Positions 48,267 through 56,371 of a stretch of 64,000 bases of DNA are shown piece after piece. The translations under genes and the position numbers were made by a program. This DNA comes from Neisseria musculi (GTDB lineage: Bacteria; Pseudomonadota; Gammaproteobacteria; Burkholderiales; Neisseriaceae). Within the stretch, counting starts at the first letter, position 1; each line of letters begins with the position of its first letter. The DNA lies in the NCBI RefSeq assembly GCF_014297595.2, contig NZ_CP060414.2:496001-560000 (forward strand), in the 5' to 3' direction. Under the pieces are notes generated by a model that was not told the DNA's origin, ran no database searches, and saw nothing but the letters and a program-made list of their open reading frames with translations.

Positions 48267-48482
48267 ATGTCGGAAAATCATCTATTGCTTGAATTGCAGC
48301 AAAAGGAGCCGCTTGAGAATTTCTTCATGCCGGAAGAAGCTGAAGTGTTTTTTAGTTTAAGCCCCGAGCAGCAGCAACGCTATTTGGATGCCTGCACTTC
48401 AGAAGCAAGCATACAGGCTTATTTGAACAATCCCGACGAGCCGCAGGCTGCAAAACAACTGCTTTCAGACGGCCTGCGGTAA
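48267..48482 (+). CDS. small hypothetical protein
   Basis: 71 residues; AAAGGAGAATGT precedes the ATG. It is acidic and probably helical (LLLELQQKEPLENFFMPEEAEVFF). The last residues are a translated DUS (LLSDGLR). No family recognised. It lies between the primase and ardC genes and is likely co-expressed with both. Confidence 0.6.
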   Translation: MSENHLLLELQQKEPLENFFMPEEAEVFFSLSPEQQQRYLDACTSEASIQAYLNNPDEPQAAKQLLSDGLR

Positions 48483-48541
48483 AACCGGTGGAAATATGCC
48501 CCGTACTTTAACAGTGCGGGGTATTTTGTTTGGAGGAAGAA

Positions 48542-49972
48542 ATGAGCAAAGAGCAACAGAATACCCAAAATGCACAGGAGCAATACGCCGAAGCCATTGC
48601 CGCGGAACTTATCGCGCATTTGAAAAGCGGAACGGCCCCGTGGCAGAAGCCGTGGGAGCCGACCATGAGCGGCCTGCCGTATAACCATCTCACCGGCAAC
48701 ACCTATTCGGGCAGCAACACGCTGAAATTGATGATGCAGCCGTATGACGATCCGCGCTGGCTGACTTACAAACAGGCGCAGTCGGTCGGCGCACAAGTCC
48801 GCAAAGGCGAAAAAGGCGTACCGCTGATACGGTTGGTCACCCATGTTGAGCAAACGGTTAAGGACGAAAACGGCAAGCCGGTCTTGGACGACAAGGGCGA
48901 GCCGCAGAAAGAGTTTGTCAAACTCGACTTTCCCTATATCCGAACATTCAGCGTTTTCAATGCGGAGCAAATAGACGGTCTGCCGGAATGGCACCCCCTA
49001 CACTCGCCGCAGCATGAATGGGAAAACCATCAGCGTGCCGAAGCTCTTCTTTCCGCATCAGGCGCGGAAATCAGACACCGTCACGGGGATTCCGCCTATT
49101 ACCGGCCGTCTGAAGATCACATTGTGTTGCCGCATAAAGAGCAGTTTCCGAATGCCGGTCTGTATTACGCCACCGCTTTGCACGAACTCGGGCATTGGAC
49201 AGGGCATGAAAGCCGGTTAAACCGTGAGCTTTCCGGCGGTTTCGGCACATTGTCCTATGCCCGGGAAGAGTTGCGGGCCGAAATCGCCTCCATGATGTTG
49301 ACGCGGCAGCTTGGATTGCCGCATGACCCGGGCCGCCATGCCGCCTACATCGGCAGCTGGATACAGATTTTGACCGACGAACCCACCGAAATTCTTAAAG
49401 CCGCCCGCGATGCCGACAAAATTCAAAGTTATGTGGTGGGGTTTGAAAAAGAGATCGGTCACGAACCGAAGAAGGCTCCGACCGCACCTTCGGAGAAAAC
49501 GCCCGAAAACACCGCCGCCCCTGCAACGCCGTCTGAACACGTCTCCGCAGCCGGGCGTGTCGAAACGTCCGAGCCGCATTACTCCGAAAAAATCATCGGC
49601 CGGCTGGCAGAATCCCACGGTTGGCACAAAGAAGACGGCAAAACCGCCTCAAAAACCATCGAAGGTGCGGGCGGCGGAATGCTTAATCCCGAAGCCGTGC
49701 GCGATGCCCGCCGCGCCATTATCAATGCCCTTGAAGACAAGTATCAGGCTGCCCGCGATGCCTATGTGAAGCAGACCGTTTTGCTGCCGCCCGCCCAAAA
49801 ATCCCGCCGCAACCTGCTCGAATCCCAAATGGAAGCCTTGATTAAAGGGCTCCCCGAGCAGACGCAGATGCAGGCGCGCATTAATTTTTATACCAGCCGG
49901 GTTGGAGAAAGATTACGGCAGGTTCAGAAGCCCGATCCGCCCGGACAAAGCGAAATTGCTTTCGAACGGTGA
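48542..49972 (+). CDS. ardC: ArdC antirestriction protein
   Basis: 476 residues from ATG 48542 (GGAGG upstream). An N-terminal ssDNA-binding ArdC domain (AELIAHLKSGTAPWQKPW ... LPYNHLTGNTYSG) is followed by a zinc metallopeptidase-like domain with ALHELGHWTGH (~213-221) and AREELRAEIAS, the layout of IncW ArdC. ArdC protects incoming single-stranded DNA from restriction. An Ala/Pro linker follows, then a C-terminal ~80-residue module shared with the primase and the 446-residue protein (see findings). Confidence 0.93.
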   Translation: MSKEQQNTQNAQEQYAEAIAAELIAHLKSGTAPWQKPWEPTMSGLPYNHLTGNTYSGSNTLKLMMQPYDDPRWLTYKQAQSVGAQVRKGEKGVPLIRLVTHVEQTVKDENGKPVLDDKGEPQKEFVKLDFPYIRTFSVFNAEQIDGLPEWHPLHSPQHEWENHQRAEALLSASGAEIRHRHGDSAYYRPSEDHIVLPHKEQFPNAGLYYATALHELGHWTGHESRLNRELSGGFGTLSYAREELRAEIASMMLTRQLGLPHDPGRHAAYIGSWIQILTDEPTEILKAARDADKIQSYVVGFEKEIGHEPKKAPTAPSEKTPENTAAPATPSEHVSAAGRVETSEPHYSEKIIGRLAESHGWHKEDGKTASKTIEGAGGGMLNPEAVRDARRAIINALEDKYQAARDAYVKQTVLLPPAQKSRRNLLESQMEALIKGLPEQTQMQARINFYTSRVGERLRQVQKPDPPGQSEIAFER

Positions 49973-50005
49973 AACACGCCGCTGCGGTTTGCCTTTGAAA
50001 GAAAA

Positions 50006-50032
50006 GTAAGGCATGATTAAAAACAACCTTAC
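50006..50032. promoter_or_regulatory. inverted repeat upstream of the AbrB-PIN module
   Basis: GTAAGG-N15-CCTTAC, ending 14 bp before the antitoxin ATG. Possible autoregulatory site. Confidence 0.35.
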
Positions 50033-50045
50033 CCGGAGAATTGAT

Positions 50046-50327
50046 ATGGGCACCACCCTGAAACTGACCGCCAAGGGTCAGATTACTTTGAAAAAAGAAC
50101 TTTTGCAGCACCTCGGAGTCGGCATAGGCGAACTGCTGGAAGTGGAGAAACTGCCCGACGGCGGCCTGAAAATCCGTGCAGGGGAAACGGAAAACAGACA
50201 CGGCATCATGAATATGGCCGGCTGTCTGCAAGGTAAAAGCAGTGTGCGTTTGAGTATAGAAGAAATCAACGAAGCCATTGCCGAATCTTATGCACAGGCC
50301 GGAATGCGGGGATTGGGGCGCGAATGA
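50046..50327 (+). CDS. AbrB/MazE-type antitoxin
   Basis: 93 residues from ATG 50046. A swapped-hairpin AbrB fold (TLKLTAKGQITLKKELLQHLGVGIGELLEVEKLPDGG) is followed by an acidic helical tail (RLSIEEINEAIAESYAQAG) that would bind the toxin. The stop overlaps the start of a PIN toxin (ATGA). DUS translated as GGLKI. Confidence 0.88.
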   Translation: MGTTLKLTAKGQITLKKELLQHLGVGIGELLEVEKLPDGGLKIRAGETENRHGIMNMAGCLQGKSSVRLSIEEINEAIAESYAQAGMRGLGRE

Positions 50328-50719
50328 ACATTACCGCAGACACCAACATCCTTGTACGCCTGCTGGTAAACGACGATCCGGCCCAACCGGCTGCCGTCAA
50401 ACCGATACTGAGCCGTGCCGGGCGGATTTGCATACCGACCAGCGTGTTTTGCGAATTGGTGTGGGTTTTGTCGCACAGCTACCGTTTCAGCCGAAAGGAC
50501 ATCTCTTGGGCTGTGCGCGGACTGCTGCAAACGGACAACCTTGTCTGTCATACCGGGGAAATCCTTGCCGGTCTCGCATTATTGGAAGCGGGTGGGGACT
50601 TTGCCGACGGTGTGAACAAATACGCCGGCCGGCATCTTGGCGCGGACACCTTCGTTACCTTTGACCGCAAAGCCGCTTTGCTGCTGCGCAACCGGGGCAG
50701 AAAAGTTACCGTTCCCTGA
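50324..50719 (+). CDS. PIN-domain (VapC-like) toxin
   Basis: 131 residues. PIN acidic residues lie in ITADTNILVRLLVND (first Asp), TSVFCELVWVL (Glu), GGDFADGVNKY and GADTFVTFDRKAA (C-terminal acids). VapC-type toxins are ribonucleases. Translationally coupled to the AbrB-type antitoxin. The combination AbrB + PIN is a common VapBC variant. Confidence 0.9.
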   Translation: MNITADTNILVRLLVNDDPAQPAAVKPILSRAGRICIPTSVFCELVWVLSHSYRFSRKDISWAVRGLLQTDNLVCHTGEILAGLALLEAGGDFADGVNKYAGRHLGADTFVTFDRKAALLLRNRGRKVTVP

Positions 50720-50779
50720 GTAGCACCCTTCCGCCCCGGATCCGAACGAATCCGAGGCATTTTTTAAACCCCGTCATAA

Positions 50780-50811
50780 AGGCCGTCTGAAATATTTTTT
50801 CAGACGGCCTT
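50780..50811. terminator. DUS terminator after the AbrB-PIN module
   Basis: Inverted uptake pair with an A/T loop followed by a T run. Confidence 0.8.
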
Positions 50812-50829
50812 TTTACGTTTGGAGATGCC

Positions 50830-52170
50830 ATGCCCGAAGCGGAATATGGAGAAAGCCCCGGTTTTTATATCACCGAAAAGCGTTTGGGCGGCCGGGCGGC
50901 CTACGGTGCGGCCAAAGCCAAAGGCAGAACGGCACTGGATTACCGCCAATGGGTGCAGGTGCGCACGCCTGAGTTTAAAGCGTGGTTCGGCGATTGGGAG
51001 CATGCCCGAGTTCCCGACCGGCTGCTCGATGCCAACGGCGAACCGAAAATCTTTTATCCCGAACCGGTTGCCGACACTTACGGTGTTACCCGCGACATTT
51101 CCCGTACCGAAAAACAACGGCGGCGTGTTCGGGAGACGGTAACGGAATACGTCAAATACGGTGCCGACGGCCAAATATCGGCAATATCGACACAACCCCG
51201 GGAAGGCTGCATCCCCGAACGGCGCACCCGCACCTGCACCGTTTACGAAGACGTTGCCAAAACGGAGACGGTGCATGAAATCCTGCGCTTCAGCCGGGTT
51301 GGTGACGGTGCTTTCCATATTCATGTTCAAGGCAGCAACCGCTTTGTCGGCGGCCTTCTGTTAATGCCGGAAAAAAGCGGACAGCAAGGTTTTTCGGGCA
51401 ACCGCCCGCCAGCCAAAGCCGACGGCAGCCGCTACTTCGTGCCATACCGTGCCGAAATAGCAGCAGCCTACCGGGGCAAAGGCGTAGGCTCGGCACTTTA
51501 CCGTTTTGCCGAACAGTGCATCGGCGAAGAAATCTATCCGGCCCGTTCGCAAACGGATGCCGCCAAAGGCCTTTGGCACAAACGCAACCGCCAAGGCGGT
51601 TTCGGGGGATATTTTATGAATGCAGAAGGGCAGATAAAGTCTGCCGTCAACAACAGCGGTTTGTTCGACCGCAACAATCCCGATACCGGCGATCCTTTGC
51701 CTCGGGAAATCATGGAAAAAGCCCGCCGCCTTTACCGGGGACGGATGGCGGCAGAACCGCCCGGCTTGGAAAAACACCGTCTTCAAATACAGGAGCAGGC
51801 TATGGAGAAAAGCCACTTAAACCACAGCCCTCCCATTATGCAGCAACCACAAAGGCCGTCTGAAATTTCAGACGGCCTTTCTGTTTTGGAAAACACCATG
51901 GAAAAAGAACCGGTACGCGAAGCGGATATTGCGCACGGCGGCCTGAAAGCGGCCAAGCACCATTACCAAATGCACATGGCCGGCGCCGGTACGGCGGAAA
52001 AACTGCGCTGCGCTTTGCTGGAGCACGCGATGGAAAAAACCCTATCCGGCCTGCCGCCGGATATGCAGGTATTGGCGCGCACCCATTTTTACCGGTCAAT
52101 GGTGCGGAATTCCGCGGAACGGCAGTATGCCGCCGCCGTGCCGCAGCCCGATACCGGCTTGGAACGGTAA
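50830..52170 (+). CDS. 446-residue polyvalent-type protein with GNAT-like segment
   Basis: GGAGATGCC precedes the ATG. N-terminal RTPEFKAWFGDWE and central GQIKSAVNNSGLFDRNNPDTGD resemble linker phrases of phage and conjugative 'polyvalent' proteins. A GNAT-like stretch (YRAEIAAAYRGKGVGSALYRFAEQ) lies at ~205-230. A complete DUS inverted pair is inside the gene (51851-51881, read as RPSEISDGL), followed by an ATG at 51898, so the last 90 residues might once have been a separate gene. That end is the module shared with ArdC and the primase. Function unknown. Confidence 0.7.
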   Translation: MPEAEYGESPGFYITEKRLGGRAAYGAAKAKGRTALDYRQWVQVRTPEFKAWFGDWEHARVPDRLLDANGEPKIFYPEPVADTYGVTRDISRTEKQRRRVRETVTEYVKYGADGQISAISTQPREGCIPERRTRTCTVYEDVAKTETVHEILRFSRVGDGAFHIHVQGSNRFVGGLLLMPEKSGQQGFSGNRPPAKADGSRYFVPYRAEIAAAYRGKGVGSALYRFAEQCIGEEIYPARSQTDAAKGLWHKRNRQGGFGGYFMNAEGQIKSAVNNSGLFDRNNPDTGDPLPREIMEKARRLYRGRMAAEPPGLEKHRLQIQEQAMEKSHLNHSPPIMQQPQRPSEISDGLSVLENTMEKEPVREADIAHGGLKAAKHHYQMHMAGAGTAEKLRCALLEHAMEKTLSGLPPDMQVLARTHFYRSMVRNSAERQYAAAVPQPDTGLER

Positions 52171-52177
52171 AGAGTTT

Positions 52178-52191
52178 TTTGAATATTCAAA
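52178..52191. other. 14-bp palindrome upstream of mobC
   Basis: TTTGAATATTCAAA is perfectly palindromic, 37 bp before the mobC start. It may be a binding site for MobC or another regulator. Confidence 0.35.
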
Positions 52192-52227
52192 CGGCCTGAT
52201 TGGTATTCGGGCAAAAGTAAAAGGAAC

Positions 52228-52749
52228 ATGGATATGCCTGAAATCAGTGTCTACGGGTTAAGCCGTGAAGAAATAGATAACCTCACTTCACTAGCCAGGC
52301 AGCGATATGGCAAAGCGAGTGTCTCATGGATGGCAAAACGGCTTTTACAAGAACAGTTGGCAAAAGAAGAACCTGAAGCGGTCAAACTGCCGCCGCCCAA
52401 GCGCGGCAGGCGGATAACCCTGCGCCTGCCCGACAAAGAACGCGCATGGCTCGAAACTGCCGCCGTGCTGTACCGCAGCAGCATCAACGATGTGGCGCGC
52501 GACATTATCCGGTCGCATATCTGCCGCCACCCGATGCCGTCTGCCCATGAGGCCGATGTGTTGGCGCAGTCCAACTACCAACTGGTCATGATAGGCCGCA
52601 ACCTCAACCAAATCGCCCGCCGTCTGAATGCGGGCGAAAACGTTTCTTTGAGTGGCCGGCAGATTACCGAACTGAAAAAGTTCATTGATGCCCATGTCGG
52701 CAAAGTCAACCATGTGCTGCAAACCAACCGCCGCCGCAGGCGGGAATAA
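52228..52749 (+). CDS. mobC: MobC-like relaxosome accessory protein
   Basis: 173 residues (ATG 52228 or 52234; AAAGGAAC upstream). An N-terminal MPEISVYGLSREEIDNL helix region and an RHH-like segment (RRITLRLPDKERAWLETAAVL) precede the MobC signature ADVLAQSNYQLVMIGRNLNQIARRLNAGE. MobC helps the relaxase open oriT. It lies 21 bp before the relaxase gene. Basic C-terminus (NRRRRRE). Confidence 0.88.
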   Translation: MDMPEISVYGLSREEIDNLTSLARQRYGKASVSWMAKRLLQEQLAKEEPEAVKLPPPKRGRRITLRLPDKERAWLETAAVLYRSSINDVARDIIRSHICRHPMPSAHEADVLAQSNYQLVMIGRNLNQIARRLNAGENVSLSGRQITELKKFIDAHVGKVNHVLQTNRRRRRE

Positions 52750-52770
52750 CCCATTAAGGAGCGTAGATAG

Positions 52771-53832
52771 ATGCACCGTAAAATAGATGACTGGTTTTTG
52801 GGCTATAAAACCCGTGCCGTTAAAGCCAAAAAAGATGGCGGGCTGTATTTCGGCAACGGCCGCCGCAGCAGTGCCAAGCCTTTGAAGCCCGGCAGCGGTT
52901 TGGCCAACCTGCGCGCTGCCGCGCTCAAACACCCGGAGGTGATGGTCAAAATCCCCAAACGGCTGAGCAGTAACTCAAAAGGAATGCGCGGCGTGCGCAA
53001 CCACCTGGACTATGTGTCGCGCAACGGCGAAGTGCCGTTGGAAACGCAGTCCGGCGAAAAACTGCACGGCAAACGTGCGGTTAGGGGTTTTGCCGATGAT
53101 TGGCGCAAACTGGGCATTCCCGAAGAGAGCAAGCATAAAGAGGCGCTGAATATCGTGCTGTCGATGCCCGAAGGCACGCCGCCGGAGGCGGTGTTGAACG
53201 CCGCCCGCAGCTTCGCGGCCGAGCAGTTCGCCGGGCATCATTATGTGTTCGGCCTGCACCACGACAGCCGCGATCCCGATGAACCGAAACACCCCCACGT
53301 CCACCTGTGCGTACTGATGCGCGACGGGTTCGGGCAGCGGCTCAACCCGCGCAAAGCCGACCTGTTCGAGTGGCGCGTGCGCTTTGCCGAAAAGCTGCGC
53401 GAAGAAGGGGTGTTGTGCGCGGCCACCAAGCGCATACACCGGGGCAAAACGCAAAAGCCCGAAAACAGCCTGCTGCGTGCCATGCGCCGGCGCGGCGTGC
53501 TCTCCAATGCGGCAAGACAGCAGGCTGCTGAATTGATGGAAGCGTTGAAAAACAGCGACCGCCCCAAGCATCCTTTCTTGAAGGAAACCCTACGCACACG
53601 CGGCATCGTGCTCGAACAATACGGGCAAATCGCCAAAGAGCTGTACAAGATGGGACATAAAACCGAAGCCCGTATCATCGGCAAACTGGCAAAAGACGTG
53701 GCCGGGCAGGACTTCACGACCAAAGCACAGAACCAATACGACAATATCCGCGCCCGCCGCCCCGCCATCGGGCCACTGCAACAGCAGCCGGCAGCGGAGA
53801 AAGCCAAACAGGATAAGGATATTCAGCGTTGA
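52771..53832 (+). CDS. MOBP-type relaxase
   Basis: 353 residues, AAGGAG upstream. MVKIPKRLSSNSKGMRGVRNHLDYVSRNG holds the likely catalytic Tyr of motif I, and EPKHPHVHLCVLMR is the HxH metal site (motif III). It nicks oriT and pilots the strand into the recipient. It is short for a relaxase: no helicase or primase domain, but a ~150-residue helical basic tail. The nearest candidate nic sequence is ~8 kb to the right (62006-62014), not adjacent as usual. Confidence 0.88.
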   Translation: MHRKIDDWFLGYKTRAVKAKKDGGLYFGNGRRSSAKPLKPGSGLANLRAAALKHPEVMVKIPKRLSSNSKGMRGVRNHLDYVSRNGEVPLETQSGEKLHGKRAVRGFADDWRKLGIPEESKHKEALNIVLSMPEGTPPEAVLNAARSFAAEQFAGHHYVFGLHHDSRDPDEPKHPHVHLCVLMRDGFGQRLNPRKADLFEWRVRFAEKLREEGVLCAATKRIHRGKTQKPENSLLRAMRRRGVLSNAARQQAAELMEALKNSDRPKHPFLKETLRTRGIVLEQYGQIAKELYKMGHKTEARIIGKLAKDVAGQDFTTKAQNQYDNIRARRPAIGPLQQQPAAEKAKQDKDIQR

Positions 53833-53898
53833 GCTATTTGTACAGGTTGGATAAAATAGCTAAAATAGCGAACTACCGTACCGATAAAGGAAAGCGTA

Positions 53899-54207
53899 AT
53901 GCGTACCATGACAGCCAGTAATGCCCAAAACAACTTCGGAGATCTGCTGGATACCGTCCGCCGCGAGCCGGTGCTGCTGACTAAAAACAAACGGCCTGTA
54001 GGCGTGTTTGTTTCTTTAGAAGACTTGCAGGGGACTTATTTGGCCGAGATGCTGATAGAGAAAGAAGGAGGATACGATGAATGGGTGCAGGCCAAGGTCG
54101 GGAAATCTTTGGCGCGTTTTCAAAAGGACGGCACCCGGGGAAAAGCCGCTGCCGATGCCCATACCGATGCCTTGGACAATATCCGCAATAAACTGCAAAA
54201 CCGTTGA
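53899..54207 (+). CDS. Phd/YefM-type antitoxin
   Basis: 102 residues (start 53899; ATG 53908 also possible). The Phd fold MTASNAQNNFGDLLDTVRREPVLLTKNKRPVGVFVSLEDL is followed by an acidic tail. AAAATAGC is repeated at ~53,853-53,870 upstream and could be the operator. Paired with the ParE-type toxin directly downstream. Confidence 0.9.
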   Translation: MRTMTASNAQNNFGDLLDTVRREPVLLTKNKRPVGVFVSLEDLQGTYLAEMLIEKEGGYDEWVQAKVGKSLARFQKDGTRGKAAADAHTDALDNIRNKLQNR

Positions 54208-54215
54208 GCCGTCCG

Positions 54216-54506
54216 ATGTATGCAATTGTTTATGAAGCTGAAGCACAAGCGGATTTGCTCGCCATTCTTTCCTACTATGCCGATGAAGGCGGTATGGCAT
54301 TGGTGGAAAACATCGGCAGCCGCATAGAAACGGCATTGGCCGGATTGGCTTATCTGCCTTACCGCAGCATTGAAAGCAGTTTGGTTCACGGAGCAAGGGA
54401 ATTTATCCTAAACAATCTGCCGTATAAAGCGTTTTTAGTGATAGATGAAACCGAAAAAACCGTTTATGTGTTGAATATCGTACATACCGCCCGACAGTTT
54501 CCCTAA
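54216..54506 (+). CDS. RelE/ParE-type toxin
   Basis: 96 residues from ATG 54216; a TTG at 54204 that overlaps the antitoxin stop is an alternative. YAIVYEAEAQADLLAILSYYADEGG, PYRSIESSLVHGAREFILNNLPYKAFLVID and VYVLNIVHTARQFP give the ParE/RelE core. ParE members poison gyrase and RelE members cut mRNA; which applies cannot be told. Followed by an intrinsic terminator. Confidence 0.88.
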   Translation: MYAIVYEAEAQADLLAILSYYADEGGMALVENIGSRIETALAGLAYLPYRSIESSLVHGAREFILNNLPYKAFLVIDETEKTVYVLNIVHTARQFP

Positions 54507-54541
54507 CCTTATCGGTTTTGCTTTATTCCCACCGCCGATAA

Positions 54542-54568
54542 AACACCTTGCTTGCGCAAGGTGTTTTT
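54542..54568 (+). terminator. intrinsic terminator after parE
   Basis: AACACCTTG-N6-CAAGGTGTT followed by TTTT: a GC-containing stem without any DUS. It abuts the start of the methyltransferase gene. Confidence 0.75.
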
Positions 54569-54569
54569 T

Positions 54570-55607
54570 ATGGATACCCTAAAGATGAAAATGAGACGAC
54601 ACGACCGTCAATCCGCCCTATACACCGGCGACTGCCGGCAGATTCTGCCCGCGCTGGCCGCCCAAGGCATAAAGGTGCAAACCTGTATCACCTCGCCGCC
54701 GTATTACGGCCTGCGCGATTACGGCTGTGCGGGGCAAATCGGCTTGGAGCCGACCGTGGCAGAATATATCGATAACTTGGTGCAAGTATTCCGCCTGGTG
54801 CGCGATGTGCCGGCCGATGACGGCACCTTGTGGCTCAACCTCGGCGACAGCTATGCGGGCAGCGGCAAAAGCAGCAACACCGGCGGCAGCCCGTTTAGCG
54901 GGTATCAAGATTCATTTCAGACAAGCACCCAACTGACAGGCCGTCTGAAAGCACACGGCTTCAACGAAGTTAAAACCGCTCCTCTTTCAGACGGCCTCAA
55001 AGTCAAAGACCTGATCGGCATTCCGTGGCGCGTTGCCCTGGCTTTGCAGGCAGACGGTTGGTATCTGCGCCAAGACATCATTTGGCACAAAACCAACCCC
55101 ATGCCCGAATCCGTTACCGACCGCTGCGCCCGCGCTCATGAATACCTGTTCCTGCTTTCCAAAAACAGCCGTTATTGCTTCGACCATGAGGCCATCCGCG
55201 AACCTTCAGACAGCTACGAACGCCCCGGTGCAGACCGGCAGCATGATTTTTGCCGCGCAAAGGGAAAATACACCGCAACCCCCAATCCCGGTCAACGTGC
55301 AACCCAACACCGCAGCAACCGCGAGCATACGCCCGCACGGCCGTTACGCAACAAACGCAGCGTATGGCCGGTTGCTACCGTTGCCGCCCGCCACGACCAT
55401 TTGGCCGCCTTCCCGCCGAAGCTGGTCGAGCCGTGCATTTTGGCCGGCTCCCGCCCGGGCGATGTGGTGCTCGATCCGTTTTCGGGCAGCGGCACAGTGG
55501 CGGAAACGGCCAACCGCCTGGGGCGGCGCTGGATAGGCATTGAGTTAAACCCCGCTTTCGCCGATTTGCACGGACAACGGACGGCGCAGCAGGCAATCGG
55601 TTTTTAA
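54570..55607 (+). CDS. beta-class DNA methyltransferase (N4-C or N6-A), orphan
   Basis: 345 residues from ATG 54570. Catalytic motif ITSPPYYGLRDYG (TSPPY) comes first and the AdoMet motif VVLDPFSGSGTVAETANRLGRRWIGIEL last, the beta-class order. A DUS inverted pair (54938-54997) sits in frame inside the gene, read as TGRLKAHGF ... LSDGLKVKDL. No restriction endonuclease lies nearby, so it probably modifies the element's DNA to evade host restriction. Recognition sequence unknown. Confidence 0.9.
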   Translation: MDTLKMKMRRHDRQSALYTGDCRQILPALAAQGIKVQTCITSPPYYGLRDYGCAGQIGLEPTVAEYIDNLVQVFRLVRDVPADDGTLWLNLGDSYAGSGKSSNTGGSPFSGYQDSFQTSTQLTGRLKAHGFNEVKTAPLSDGLKVKDLIGIPWRVALALQADGWYLRQDIIWHKTNPMPESVTDRCARAHEYLFLLSKNSRYCFDHEAIREPSDSYERPGADRQHDFCRAKGKYTATPNPGQRATQHRSNREHTPARPLRNKRSVWPVATVAARHDHLAAFPPKLVEPCILAGSRPGDVVLDPFSGSGTVAETANRLGRRWIGIELNPAFADLHGQRTAQQAIGF

Positions 55608-55622
55608 TATGGGAGATTTTTT

Positions 55623-56371
55623 ATGGCAAACAGCCATATCGAATGGACGGAACGTACTTGGAACCCCGTAACCGGCTGCACCAAACTATCGCCCGGCTGC
55701 AAAAACTGCTACGCCGAAACGATGGCAAAACGGCTTCAGGCGATGGGGGCAGCGGGTTATGAAAACGGTTTTGCCCTTACACTCATGGAAGGCCGTCTGA
55801 AAGAACCCGCCGACAGAAAAAAGCCGGCGGTTTATTTTGTGAACTCGATGTCCGACACCTTTCACGAAGACGTCCCCTTTGCTTACATCGACCGCATTTT
55901 TGAAACCATCAGGCAAACCCCGCAGCACACCTATCAGATTCTGACCAAACGGGCGGAGCGGATGGCCGAATACTTCCGCACCCGTTCCGTGCCGGAAAAC
56001 GTATGGCTCGGTGTGTCGGTAGAAGACCGCCGCTACGGGCTGCCGCGAATAGATGTGTTGCGGCCTATCCCCGCCACCGTCCGTTTCATCTCCGCCGAAC
56101 CGCTATTGGAAGATTTGGGGCCTCTAAACCTTACAAACATCGAGTGGGTTATCGTCGGCGGGGAATCCGGCTCCGAAGCAAGGCAGATGTTTCCTGCTTG
56201 GCGGATAACATCCAACGGCAATGCGGGGCCGCCGGAGCCGCGTTCTTCTTCAAACAATGGGGCAGTTGGGGAGCGGACGGCATCAAACGCAGCAAACGTG
56301 CCAACGGCTGCCTGCTCAACGGCAGTGTCCGGCAGGAATTTCCCATGCCTTTACGCAGGAAGTCAAAATGA
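55623..56371 (+). pseudogene. DUF5131 (phage Gp37/Gp68-like) protein with a frameshift
   Basis: The first frame gives the family start HIEWTERTWNPVTGCTKLSPGCKNCYAETMA, with its Cys cluster, then FVNSMSDTFHEDVPFAYIDRIF and WVIVGGESGSEARQM. Near 56,206 the frame shifts: the expected end (DNIQRQCGAAGAAFFFKQWGSWGADG) is in the -1 frame and stops at 56371. Inserting one G in TGGCGG restores it. The family resembles radical-SAM-like phage proteins, with no proven function. The end overlaps the C5 methyltransferase start (ATGA). Confidence 0.8.
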
